Source: Hemicordylus capensis
Taxonomy: Eukaryota > Chordata > Lepidosauria > Squamata > Cordylidae
DNA length: 64,000 bases
Direction: 5' to 3'
NCBI RefSeq assembly: GCF_027244095.1
Contig: NC_069659.1
Coordinates: 351,578,750-351,642,749, forward strand
Positions 53,465-63,503 of this stretch are shown in pieces (position 1 is the first letter of the stretch; each line of letters starts with the position of its first letter). The notes beneath the pieces are model-generated. The model saw nothing but the letters and a program-made list of their open reading frames with translations, did no database searches and was not told where the DNA came from. The translations under genes were made by a program, and so were the position numbers.

Positions 53465-53638
53465 ATGCTGGGTGCAATCACCTCTCTTGGGACATTGTTC
53501 CTTCTGTTGCTGATAACTCTGCAGTATTGGAAAGTGCAAAGGAAGCGTAAAGAGTTTCCGTCTGGACCCCCTCCCTTCCCTTTCCTTGGCAACCTCTGGC
53601 AGCTGAATTTCTCACTTAGCCAAGAGTGCCTTCACAAA
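53465..53638 (+). CDS. CYP2 exon 1, no partner exons in window
   Basis: 58 codons: a membrane anchor (MLGAITSLGTLFLLLLITLQ), a basic stop-transfer patch (KVQRKRKE), and a proline hinge (FPSGPPPFPFLGN) with LWQLNFSLSQ. It closely parallels exon 1 of the complete gene and has a purine at -3. The donor is AAA|GTAAGT. Its 163-bp exon 2 should follow, but no LAQ...GxxAVKE-like stretch is found on the plus strand to 64000. It is either a gene with a very long first intron, a stranded fragment, or one end of a rearrangement. Confidence 0.82.
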
Positions 53639-53741
53639 GTAAGTTTCCTCTTCTACTTTTAATTTTTCTTTTTTAAAAAAAGCATCTCTAGGGAAACCAC
53701 TAAAAATTAGCAGAGTATCAGGCTAACTTCCATCCTATGTA

Positions 53742-53810
53742 CAGGAACATTGGAATCTGCCTTATGCTGAGTCAGACGATTGGTCCATTTAGCTTGGTAT
53801 TGTCCACACT
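53742..53810 (-). repeat. SINE tail half (split copy)
   Basis: ACAGGAACATTGGAATCTGC, GAGTCAGACGATTGGTCC and GGTATTGTCCACAC are the tail of a minus-strand tRNA-type SINE. Its head half is at 55234-55378. Confidence 0.7.
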
Positions 53811-53864
53811 AGTGTAGTGCACCACTCAGAAGTTTGTGGAATATAGGCCTGGAATATAGGCCTG

Positions 53865-55090
53865 TGTCTGATTTCATTTTTATATTAAGAAATGAAATCA
53901 CACCTGAACTCTGGGTGAAATGCCTGCTCGGCCTCTGGGTGAGACATTCCAGCATTGCATTGTGAAACTGGATACTTAAGATAACACAAAGGTTGGGCTT
54001 GAGCTAATCAATATGCTAAAATGTAACTCACTATCAGATAATGTCTGTGGAAGAAATCTATGCTAATCATTGTCAATGATTGGCTCTGCCATGCCCCAAG
54101 GGGGATTACTCAGTTGCTGTCTATAGAAATTCCATCCTGGGAGAACAGCTGTAGATTTAGTCTTTCCACTAACACTTGCTTCCCCCGCTCCCTTCCTGAG
54201 TGCACAGATTTCAGAAGATGAGATTCAGAATTCTCTGAACTGGCCAATATCCTGAGTGATTAAAAGACATTGTCCTGAAAGTAACAGCTTGGTCACCCCT
54301 TCTGGGGAACCCAGGAAAAGATGAGATTTGTATAGATCAAAGAGAAAATCACTATGAGGCTTTTTGAGACAGAGAGTTAGCATTCTTGTGCCTACAACAA
54401 GATCTGCTCACACGCTTGCCCAGAGTTTGCTGCACAGCCGCAGGGGCTAAGCAGGAACTCTGCCCGTGCTCAGAGGCTATGACTCTCGCTGCGCAGTGAG
54501 AAGTCAAGGCTCCCCAGCCATGGCGCTCTCAGCTATGCCCTGAAGCAACTGCACAACTCCTGTCTCCGCCAGCGCCTCACTGCTTCAGCTGAAGTGATTC
54601 GTCTCTCTCCAGCCTCGGATCCTGGTAATATGCTACAAGCCTTGGGAATTCCCTTCATCTTTCCCCCCACTCCCTTCTCTTTCCCCCCTTTCCTCTACTA
54701 ATCACCCCCAAACCATGTCAGCCCCCAGCCTTCCTTCTCCCTCCCCGTCTTTTCTGCCTGTATCTAAAACTGTACTAGGCTCTAGGAAGATTTAAGTGCA
54801 CACACATATTTAGTTAGGAACACTGGGTGGAATATTGGTGATGGCTAGAATGTTCCATTTAAATACTGTTGCTAATATTAATAGAGTATTCTGCTTTCTG
54901 CTTTGCTAGATTGTTGCTAAGCCTTTTATATTCAATAAAGCCCATTGAATCCTGTTTGAGTGGTTTGCATCTCCTTTCTTCCTTGCGCCCAGATCCAACA
55001 TGGGACACCATATAAAAGAACTTGAAGCCAGACCTGATTTTGTATACTAGCTAATGAGCATATTTGGTATACCAATCAGGCCTGGTCTGT
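53865..55090 (+). mobile_element. Possible solo LTR (old retroviral-like element)
   Basis: A 1.2-kb non-coding block inside the split SINE. It has an AATAAA near its 3' side followed by a GT-rich stretch, and the two flanks share an AGGCCTG-type direct repeat. No internal gag, pol or env is seen, so if it is an LTR it is a solo remnant. The family is not assigned, and the boundaries are approximate. Confidence 0.35.
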
Positions 55091-55093
55091 AAC

Positions 55094-55233
55094 ACCAGGG
55101 ATTCTCAACGTTGGGTCCTCAGATGTTGTTGGACTTCAACTCCCATAATCCCCAACAAAAGGCCACTGTGGCTGGGGATTATGGGAGTTGAAGTCCAATA
55201 ACATTTGGGGACCCAACATTGAGAATCCCTGGT
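55094..55233. mobile_element. Palindromic hAT-Charlie-like MITE (best copy)
   Basis: ACCAGGGATTCTCAACGTTG at the left and the complement CATTGAGAATCCCTGGT at the right. It is almost fully self-complementary over 140 bp. Confidence 0.75.
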
Positions 55234-55378
55234 CCACACAGTGATTGGCAGCAGCTCTCCAAGATTTCAGGCGGCAGTCTCTCCCAGCCCTACCTGGAAA
55301 TGCTGCCAGGGATTGAACCTGGGACCTTCTGCATGCAGAGCAGATGATCTACCATTGAGCTACAGCCCCATCCCCTCT
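55234..55378 (-). repeat. tRNA-headed SINE (head half)
   Basis: On the minus strand it has an A box TAGCTCAATGGT (55351-55362 region) and a B box AGGTTCAATCCC (55309-55320 region), then the body GGCAGCATTTCCAGGTAGGG. No 5S-like head precedes the tRNA part, unlike the composite family. Confidence 0.8.
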
Positions 55379-56070
55379 TCCAAGTTGCTCCATGTAGCAG
55401 AGATTATTGCAGCTCATTACGGAGTCCAAGCAACACAGCCAACAGTCTCCCCAAGGTCACAAAGAGATTTTAAAAAGGGAGAGAGGTCGACAGGCTGATT
55501 GCAGAGTTTCCTCTGATGATCTGTGCCTTTGTCAAGTACCCCCTACAATAAAGGCTCCTTTAAACTGTCTGTTATGATTGTTGCTTGGTATGTAGACCCA
55601 GTGGCTTGACCAGAAGTGTGGATGGTGCTAAGAAATAATCCCATGAGGTCACTTGCCCTTCATTTGCAGAAAAACTGATGCTGCGACTCAGCTCTGTCTG
55701 GACACAACTCAAGCTCTAGGTGTGTGTGGCTCTATACACTTATTCAAGGGCACTCCAAACATGTTCAGAAGCATTCCTGTTGACTCTTGCTGTGTATTAT
55801 CTAGGGTTAATCCATGGCATTGGAAAGTAAGATTGTTCGAACCTGACCTGATTCAATGAGGGGGCCCCTTGGCACATTAGAGAGGCTCCCGATTCAGTTT
55901 GGCACTTTTCATTGAAGCTTACTCTGTATGTTACAGGCATTAGAAAAACCTTTTGGAGCCAAGTCCTGGAACATATATCAAGCCCTATATATGGTCTGAA
56001 CAACTGATGGACAGGGATAGCAGGTGGGCGGGGGGTACTCCCCTCCACCCACTCTGAAAGGCATCCCTTA
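55379..56070. other. No gene recognised
   Basis: I looked here for CYP2 exon 2 of the 53.5-kb locus and found none. Short frames are unsupported. Confidence 0.45.
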
Positions 56071-56269
56071 GGAACATAAGAAGCTGCCTTATGCTGAGCC
56101 AGACCACAGGTCCATTAAGTTCAGTACTGTCTACACTGACAGGCAGCAGCTTCTCCAAGCAGGAGCCTCTCCCAGCACTACTTGGAGATGCCAGGGAGTG
56201 AACCTGGAACCTTCTGTATGCAAACATGCAGATTCTCTTCCACCAAGCTACAATCCCATCCCCTAAGGG
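56071..56269 (-). repeat. tRNA-headed SINE
   Basis: GAACATAAGAAGCTGCCTTA, CTGAGCCAGACCACAGGTCC, AGGGAGTGAACCTGGAACC and CCACCAAGCTACAATCCCAT. Its head abuts the hAT-like element at 56270. Confidence 0.75.
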
Positions 56270-57302
56270 CAGGGGCGTATCTAGGGTAGGGCAGGCAGGG
56301 CACGTGCCCCGGGTGCCACTTGAAGGGGGGTGCCATTTTTTAAAAAAAAAAGGCCACCGAAAACAAAATGGCCACTGTGCATGCTCAAATGGCCTCTGTG
56401 AGGCCCTAGGCCATGCCATTTGAGCATGCATGGCAGCCATTTTGTTTTCAGCAGCCATTATATATCTATCTCTATCTCTATCTCTATCTCTGTCTATCTA
56501 TATTTAAAAATGACCACCACACATGCTCAAATGGTCCCTGCAAAGCCCTAGAGGCCAGTGAGGGGAGGGGGGACCTTTGCAGACCCGACCCACAGCCTTT
56601 AGGAAGCCCCCCGAAGGGGCTACAGGTATTTTTTTAATTTAATATAATATAAATCACTGTACACATATTCAGTTTGGCACTATGTACAGAGAACCAGGGC
56701 TTGTGAATAATGAGCTGAAGCTTATGAGCTAGGATTGTATTCATTTGCTCTTACTTTGCTTCTTGTGATAAGCGAGTTAAATGTGATGTCTTAATAATAT
56801 GGCTATTAATGGTGAGTTCGTCTTTGAATCAGTGTGAAATCCTTAGTATTAAGGTCCACTGGGAGTTTCTTGCTCTCTCTCTCTCATTTTAACTGTCTTT
56901 CTGAAAGACTAGAATATATTCCAAGCAGTGACACAGTTTACTCTGCATATCCTTTAATTATTTTCAGACGATCTGGGAAAAGTCAAATTCTCCATTTATT
57001 TTTAAAACTTAAGTAATAGTGATGCTACAATGCATAGCAGAGAATTAGACATTAGTTTTCCAAGTACACCTCCACATAGTATTTGGATATTTCATGAGCC
57101 CCAACATACTGAAATTTGTAGTTTTCCAGCACTTTTTGGTCTGGCTACGTCCACTGCCATATAGTATTTGAAATATTAAAAGATTAACGAGCTTGACTTG
57201 TATTTTTCAGCTGACATTATGGTAAAGTTATCTGAAAGATGGGTGTCGGATGTTTGGACAGGGGGCACAATTTCAGTGCTATTTTCCCTAGATATGCCTC
57301 TG
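56270..57302 (-). mobile_element. hAT-like element, longest copy (1033 bp)
   Basis: The ends are CAGGGGCGTATCTAGGG and TTTCCCTAGATATGCCTCTG, inverted. It contains every block of the copies at 9.9 and 23.4 kb, in reverse orientation, plus a CTATCT microsatellite near one end. No transposase is seen. It preserves the uninterrupted form of the site that carries the 62-bp repeat at 10.4 kb. Confidence 0.75.
56463..56500. repeat. (CTATCT)n microsatellite
   Basis: A CTATCT/CTCTAT run inside the hAT-like element. Confidence 0.85.
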
Positions 57303-57539
57303 GCTCTGTTCCACTCATGTTGCCATGCTGTGGCCAAGGCATCAGCACACTAGTGAAGCTGCAACCATTGGCTACAGTGTTAGATGAGGCATGCCAACTG
57401 CAATTGCACCTTTTTGGACTGATTGCCTGCCATTGGCAGGATGAAGACATTTTAACCCTTTATTCGTACCACTCGCAGCACTGCCCTTGTGAGAATTATG
57501 ACACCAGATAGTAATGCACAAGCACAACATGGGAGGAGA

Positions 57540-57868
57540 GCAAGTCTTGTGGAGCAAGCATGACTTGTCCCCTAAGTTGTTGCTAAGCAGGGTCTACCCT
57601 GATTGCATATGAAAAGGATACTATATGTGTAAGCATTGTAAGATATTCCCCTTAGAGGATGGAGCCGCTCTGGGAGGAACCTCTGCATGCTTGCCAGAAA
57701 AGGGTTCCAAGTTCCCTCCCTGGTATCTCCAAGATAGGGCTGAGAGAGATTCTTGCCTGCAAGAGTTTCCTTGGAGAAGCTGCTGCCAGTCTGTGAAAAC
57801 AATACTGAGCTAGATGGACCAATGGTCTGACTTGGTGTATGGCATCTTCCTATGTTCCTATATTCCTA
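57540..57868 (+). repeat. Composite 5S/tRNA SINE, long copy
   Basis: The head is GCTAAGCAGGGTCTACC, the body retains CTCTGCATGCTTGCCAGAAA before the B-box region, and the tail is CTGACTTGGTGTATGGCATC and TATGTTCCTATATTCC. Confidence 0.8.
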
Positions 57869-58225
57869 AGCAAGCACAATAATTGGCAACTGCAGGATGA
57901 CACTTTCAAATTGCTATGGGTTCTTGGGGGAGGGACGCTGAACAGTACCTGAGAAATGGGGCAAGTGGGTTGTTGGCTTGGCGGGTGCAAGAAGGGACAG
58001 TGTCCCCTGAGAAGATATGCCATGTGGTATCCATGCATCTGCCCCTGAACTCAAGGATGGATCTGATGCAAATTGATTGCTGCTAGTGTTTCTGGGAACT
58101 GCTACCTGCCCATAAAGGCATCACTGGGCGAAGCCATTGTAACTGCCACCTATGGGCAAGAGGAGTTACCTGTGTTGTATGCATCCCAGCTTGGAGACAG
58201 GGGGGTGTTTCTGCTTCTAGTCTGC
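57869..58225. other. No gene recognised
   Basis: No exon or repeat consensus is seen. Confidence 0.4.
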
Positions 58226-58247
58226 AATTATTATTATTATTATTATT
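58226..58247. repeat. (TTA)n array
   Basis: TTA units at the 3' end of R4 copy 3, the complement of the TAA arrays beside copies 1 and 2. Confidence 0.9.
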
Positions 58248-60136
58248 TCTTGTTTACACAGTCAGACAGGTGTTATTGACTGGTTTGTTTTATCCAGACA
58301 TCGAGTCCTTCCCAAGGACCTGGGATGCCAGAATTTTATCATCAATACTGCTGGTTATTATAGATATCGTCGCAATATATAGGCTGTTCCCAGTAAAGCT
58401 GCTTTTTGTAATTGGCTGATGGTGATTTCTGTGGCCCCTATGGTGTTGAGGTGCTCTTCAAGGTTTTTTGGGACTGCACCCAGGGCACCAATTACCACTG
58501 GGATTATTTTGGTCTTCTTCTGCCACAGCCTTTCAATTTCAATTTGTAGATCTTTGTATTTGGTGATTTTTTCTATTTCTTTTTCTTCTATTCTGCTATC
58601 CCCTGGTATTGCTATGTCGATTATTTTCACTTGTTTTTCTTTCTTCTCGACTACAGTTATATCTGGTGTATTGTGTGGCAGATGTTTGTCTGTTTGTAGT
58701 CGGAAGTCCTATAATATTTTTACATCTTCATTTTCTTCAACTTTTTCCATTTTATGGTCCCACCAATTCTTGGCTACCGGTAGCTTGTATTTTTTGCAGA
58801 TGTTCCAGTGTATCATCCCTGCTACCTTGTCATGCCTTTGTTTGTAGTCAGTCTGTGTGATCTTCTTACAACAGCTGATCAGGTGGTCCACTGTTTCATC
58901 TGCTTCTTTACAAAGGCAGCACTTGCTGTTTGTTGTGGATTTTTCTACTTTTGCTCTTATTGCATTTGTTCTTAGTGACTGTTCTTGTGAAGCCAGTATT
59001 AAACCCTCTGTTTCTTTCTTCAAGTTACCATTCTTAAGCCATTGCCAGGTCCTGGTGATGTCTGATTTTCCACTTATATTGTGCAAATATTGACCATGCA
59101 GGGGCTTATTTCTCCATTTTTCTCCTCGGTTCTTGACTTGTTCTTTCTTGTAGGCCTGCTTTCTTTCATTGGTGTTGAATAGTTTCTCGTTCTTGACCAT
59201 TTGAAGTGCATCTTCTTCACTGTCCTTGATATATTCTTCAAGGCCTTTTTTCTCCTCCTCTACTTTTTGATGGACTTGCAGCATTCCTCTTCCACCTGAG
59301 CTGCGAGGGAGGTATAGCCTATTGACATCACTGCGGGGGTGCAGAGCATGATTGATGGTCATGATTTTCCTGGTCTTACGATCTAGCGTCTCTAGCTCTG
59401 CCTGGGTCCAGTCTATTATTCCTGCACTGTATCTGATAACAGGTATAGCCCAGGTGTTTATGGCTTGTATGATGTTCCCGCCATTGAGTTTGGACTTGAG
59501 GATTTTTCTGACTCTCCTGATGTATTCACTTCCAATTTTTATTTTAACTTCAGTGTGTGCAATGTTATCAGCCTGGAGAATGCCCAAGTATTTGTAACAT
59601 TCTTTCTCTCCCAGGTTCTTGATGTTGCTTCCATTGGGCAGTTCTATTCCTTCTGTTTTTGTTATCTTTCCTCTTTTCATTATTAATGCAGCACACTTGT
59701 CTTGTCCAAACTCCATTGCTATATCGCTACTGAATATACAGACAGTGTTTAGCAGTGATTCGATTTCTGACTGGGACTTTCCATACAACTTCAGATCGTC
59801 CATGTACAGCAGATGGTTGATTTGACTTGATGTTTTAGATGTTTGGTATCCGAGGCCTGTTTTCTTTAGTATTTGTGAAAGTAGGGTCATGGCGATTACA
59901 AACAATAGAGGGGATAGTGAGTCCCCTTGGAAAATGCCTCTTCTAATGCTAACCTGTCCAAGTGCCTCGCCATTGATTGTTAACTGTGTACTCCACATGC
60001 TCATTGCTTTTTTAAATAAATATCTGAATGTTTTTGCTGACACCAGTTGTTTCTAAACATTTTAGTATCCATGTGTGAGGCAATGAATCGAAGGCTTTCT
60101 TGTAGTCAATCCATGCAACACTTAGATTTGTTTTTC
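58248..60136 (-). repeat. R4/Dong-clade LINE copy 3 (RT to endonuclease)
   Basis: The longest R4 copy. At its 5' end an RT motif A-like stretch (WIDYKKAFDSLPHTWIL) is followed by a frameshift. Then comes a 444-codon frame (60043-58709) with QGDSLSPLLF, the RT active site [20 protein letters not shown] and the zinc finger [19 protein letters not shown] stop near 58709 precedes a last frame ending [10 protein letters not shown]. Its 3' end and TTA array mirror copies 1 and 2. It is 5' truncated. Confidence 0.85.
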
Positions 60137-60161
60137 TATTGTTGTTGTTGTTGTTGTTGTT

Positions 60162-60207
<46 letters not shown>
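60137..60207. repeat. (TTG)n and (ATC)n microsatellites
   Basis: About seven TTG units then about seventeen ATC units, between R4 copy 3 and a family D copy. Confidence 0.9.
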
Positions 60208-60208
<1 letters not shown>

Positions 60209-60442
60209 TTCAATTTTTATACCGCCCTTCCAAAAATAGCTCTGGGCGGTTTACACAGAGAAATAATAAATAAATAAGATGGCTCCCTGTCCCCAAAGGG
60301 CTCACACTCTAAAATGAAACATAAGATAGACACCAGCAACAGTCACTGGAAGTACTGTGCTGGGGGTGGATAGGGCCAGTTGCTCTCCCCCTGCTAAATA
60401 AAGAGAATCACCATGGTAAAAGGTGCCTCTTTGCCCAGTTAG
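60208..60442 (-). repeat. Dispersed 3'-tail repeat (family D)
   Basis: ATACCGCCCTTCCAAAAATA, GGGCGGTTTACACAGAGA, AATAAATAAATAAGATGGC, TCCCTGTCCCCAAAGGGC and GTGCTGGGGGTGGATAGGGC. This is the best-preserved copy. Confidence 0.75.
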
Positions 60443-60715
60443 CAGGAGTTATAAAAGGCTGTCGTGGAGATTCCCCCCAGTAGCAATTCCAGTGCTAACT
60501 CATTCCTCGCCATTGGATGTGAGCCTACAACCAGCAAGTGGACTCTCCTCAGGGGGAATCCAGTTGGTGAGGAAGGGACATGGGGGCCCATTCCTCCCCA
60601 GGAAGAGAGGACTGGGCCCCTCTCTTCCCACTTTAACTAGTTGATGATAGACTGTGAAAGCTTGCCCTCTACATGTTCCTAGGTGTGCTCATTATGAGTT
60701 TTGCCCTGGGTGCCA

Positions 60716-61012
60716 GTACATAGGAACATAGAAAGCTGCCATATACTGAATCAGACCATAGGTCCATCTCACTCAGTATTGTCCACACAGACTGGCAGTG
60801 GCTTCTCCAAGGTTGCAGGCAGGAATCTCTCTCAGCCCTGTCTTGGAGATGCTGCCAGGGAGGGAACTTGGAACCTTCTGCTCTTCCCAGAATGGATCTA
60901 TCCCCTGAGGGGAATATCTTACAGTGCTCACACTTCGTCTCCCCTTCATATGCAACCGGGGTGGACTTGCTTAGCTAAGGGGACAAGTCATGCTTGCTAC
61001 CACAAGGGCAGC
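60716..61012 (-). repeat. Composite 5S/tRNA SINE
   Basis: ACATAGGAACATAGAAAGCT, GAATCAGACCATAGGTCC and the GGCAGGAATCTCTCTCAGCC body, then the head GTGGACTTGCTTAGCTAAGG. A 230-codon open frame through this SINE (60701-61393) is not a gene. Confidence 0.82.
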
Positions 61013-62702
61013 ATGTTCGCCTGCTTCCTCAGAATGGGACATTCCTCCACAAGATCTAAATTCAACAGGGGGGACATTGAAAAGGGCTGTTGCACAAGCA
61101 CATTGGCACGTTGTGACATGAACACCGCACTGCACCTGTTGATACCACCCCTGCCTTTGAAGACTTGTTTTTCCCACACCCATTCAAGCACGGCAAGAGT
61201 TCCTTGGAAGGGGAAGGTGATAGAGGGCATATTGGGCACACTACTCCCCATTAGGGTTATCAAATTCATCATGGCTTTTCCTTGGCAGAAACCTATCCCA
61301 CTGCTCCGTCTTGGATTCCTTCTAAAGACTGGGCCAGGCTATGCAATTAGAAATCTTAGAAACAGATTGCCAATTCTACCCTGTGTGGAATAGCAGCAAG
61401 TTGCTGCCTGTCCAGCAGTGTCCCTTTTAGAGCGTGGGCATGTGCATTGGCACATCAGAATGTTGCCTTTGGCCACAGTTCAATAGCACACTCAAACCTT
61501 TTTGCACTGGCACATTTTGGAAGTCTCTCAAACCCCAACCCCACAGAGTGTAACACGAGCATCGTGGAACACAGCTGGGACTCAGGTGTGGAAGGACGCT
61601 GCCTGAATGAAAACATACCTGCATGGAGGACCTAGCTTTTATGATGGAAGCGTGGCGGAACTGAGGGCTATAGAGACGTGTATGCTGGGAAATGCTTTCC
61701 ATTGTTTGTGCTACCAGGGCTCTATGTGTTTGTGAACAGAGCACCACTGTGATTAATCGCAGAGGACCACTCCACCTGTCTCTGTCTTGTTCTACCATCC
61801 TTGTAGAACCATCCACATGAGGTCCAAAACACACGGGAGGAGTGGGCTTCCTCCAATGTGTTTCTGTCCCTTAAAGGCAATTAACTCCAGGGTCGTGGCA
61901 TCCCTGTTGCCAAGCAGTGGCAGGAGGAGAAAGGAGAGGGTAGGAAGGCAGAGGGCGGGGTAGCAGCTCCGAGAGGCAGCCAGCAAGAAATGTGGCCACC
62001 CTAGAAGTGATGAGTTGTTGGACTGCTCTTTGGTGTGCTACTTTTCTAGGAATATTTAGCAGTGCTTGACATATGAAGGGAAAGATAGGGGGCCCTTAAT
62101 GAAACTCACAGCTGCCCCTGACTCCCTCCTCCATCTAGCCAAGTCATGACACCTTCCATAGCCCTTGAAAGACAGTAGCTAAAGGGGATGTCACAAGAGG
62201 TAAAAAAAGCAGGCCCTCTCTGCAACCCTTCCCTCCCTCCCATAACTCGAGTACCCTTTTAATGAACTATCTTCCTTGCCCTACTTTTTGGAACCCAAGG
62301 AACCCTCAATGAGGCTTGGAAATCACATAAAATCCAACCAAGCCTTTAATCTTGAAATGCCTTCTGAAATAATAACCCTTTATCAAGAATGCTAAAAACA
62401 CCAAGCAAAGGAGAGCATTTGTTAAAGGCATATGGCCACAGGCAACATTCTTAAACACAGGTCAGCATCCTGTGATGGTTCAGGCACACCCAAGAGGGCA
62501 GGAGCACTTGATTCTCCTAAAAGGGTTGTGTGGATCTTAGACATGCCTGTGCCTGCCTGCACTTTAGGTGTTCTGGGAATGACTGCTGCTTCCTTCCCAG
62601 ATGAGTTTGCATGTGTGTTTGGCTAAGTGCGGTCTGTTTAAAAATCCCAGCTAGTGCTAACCCTCTGGTCCTGCCCTTTTTCAGCAAAGGTCCTTCCTTA
62701 CT
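61013..62702. other. No gene recognised except 3' UTR of the minus-strand CYP2
   Basis: Sequence directly left of 62703 would be the 3' UTR of the minus-strand CYP2 gene. A minus-strand ATTAAA lies near 62345. Other frames (61427-61834) lack domains. Confidence 0.4.
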
Positions 62703-62899
62703 TCATGCTGCTATGGTCTTACGAGGAACAGCACAAATGACATACGGATGAGCCTGCACGGCAAACCTTCCTTCTACAGGCCTTGTGTTGACTTCTGTCA
62801 TTCCTTCTGGCAGCTGCAACGTGAATGCTCGCAGCACGTTCGTGATGAAGAGGAAGAGCTCCGTCTTGGCCAGTTTCTCTCCCAGACATAGTCGCGGAC
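62703..62899 (-). CDS. CYP2 exon 9 on the minus strand (rest of gene outside window)
   Basis: The acceptor on the minus strand is CTCCTTCTGCAG. The exon is 197 bp with stop TGA. It encodes the haem loop [17 protein letters not shown] with the ligand Cys, then [18 protein letters not shown] and [12 protein letters not shown]. It is 18 nt longer at the C-terminus than exon 9 of the plus-strand genes, which stop at SR or PR. It is intact and in the expected phase. No exon 8 is seen on the minus strand up to 64000. Its orientation opposes the rest of the cluster. Confidence 0.92.
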
Positions 62900-63049
62900 C
62901 TGCAGAAGGAGCGGGAGGGACTGTACTTCTGTTTTCTTATAGTTTCAAATCCATTTTTCATAATCATTCACTCCTCTTTTATTATGTTTTTAATTTGTAC
63001 TGATTTTTTCTTATAACTGTGCTCTTCTTTAGGGAAAGAAGACTTATCC

Positions 63050-63205
63050 CCCTTCCCTTCCTAATGATCATTGCTGCTGTTCTTGATTCAGTGTTGCAAC
63101 CAATGCTGAGGCAAAGAGGCATTGGAAACATCGTTTCCCTCTCACTCCTCCAAGATCATGGAGATTGCAGCAGTTCAACTGGCCAAAGGTCAAGGTTCCA
63201 ATATG
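63050..63205 (+). repeat. Unnamed repeat, inverted copy of 8.8-8.95 kb
   Basis: GCTGCTGTTCTTGATTCAGT, GTTGCAACCAATGCTGAG and GGCATTGGAAACATCG appear in the same order as on the minus strand at 8785-8945. It lies in the last intron of the minus-strand CYP2 gene. Confidence 0.6.
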
Positions 63206-63256
63206 TCCTCCCACACACATATGTGCCTGAAATTCAGACGGTATAATGAACTCATG

Positions 63257-63503
63257 GAGGCTCTTCACACGAGCAGTGTGAAGAGCCTAAAGGGGATTTG
63301 CGGGGAGAGTGGGTTTGACCCATTCTCCCCACAGACATTCACTCAGTCATGCCCTCGCACCTGAAACCCGGGTTAAGAGGTAGGCTACCCTGGAGGGTTT
63401 GCCACCAAGCTACTTCCGGGAGCCATGCGGCTCCTGTTGGTTCTCACAAGCGGCTAAAATCGGGCTGGGTTTCCCGATTTTAGCTGCACGAGTGAATAGC
63501 CTC
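63257..63503. mobile_element. MITE family A-like, short copy with nested hairpins
   Basis: The left end GAGGCTCTTCACACGAGCAG is at once followed by its own complement GTGTGAAGAGCC. The right end is GGCTAAAATCGGG / CCCGATTTTAGC, then CACGAGTGAATAGCCTC. It shares GCGGGGAGAGTGGG with other family A copies. Confidence 0.65.

Noticed and set aside
55305-55365. tRNA gene candidate (A and B boxes present)
   Set aside because: It is the head of a SINE with the shared body and tail. The acceptor stem and anticodon arm do not form a proper cloverleaf.
60701-61393. 230-codon plus-strand open frame
   Set aside because: More than half lies in a minus-strand composite SINE, and its residues are the translated SINE consensus. 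It has no domain and no splice context.
53639-62702. Plus-strand exons 2-9 for the 53.5-kb exon 1
   Set aside because: I looked for the exon 2 signature, WxxQRR, AGxET, ExxR and FxxGxRxCxG on the plus strand and saw none. Only the minus-strand exon 9 at its right edge is P450-like.
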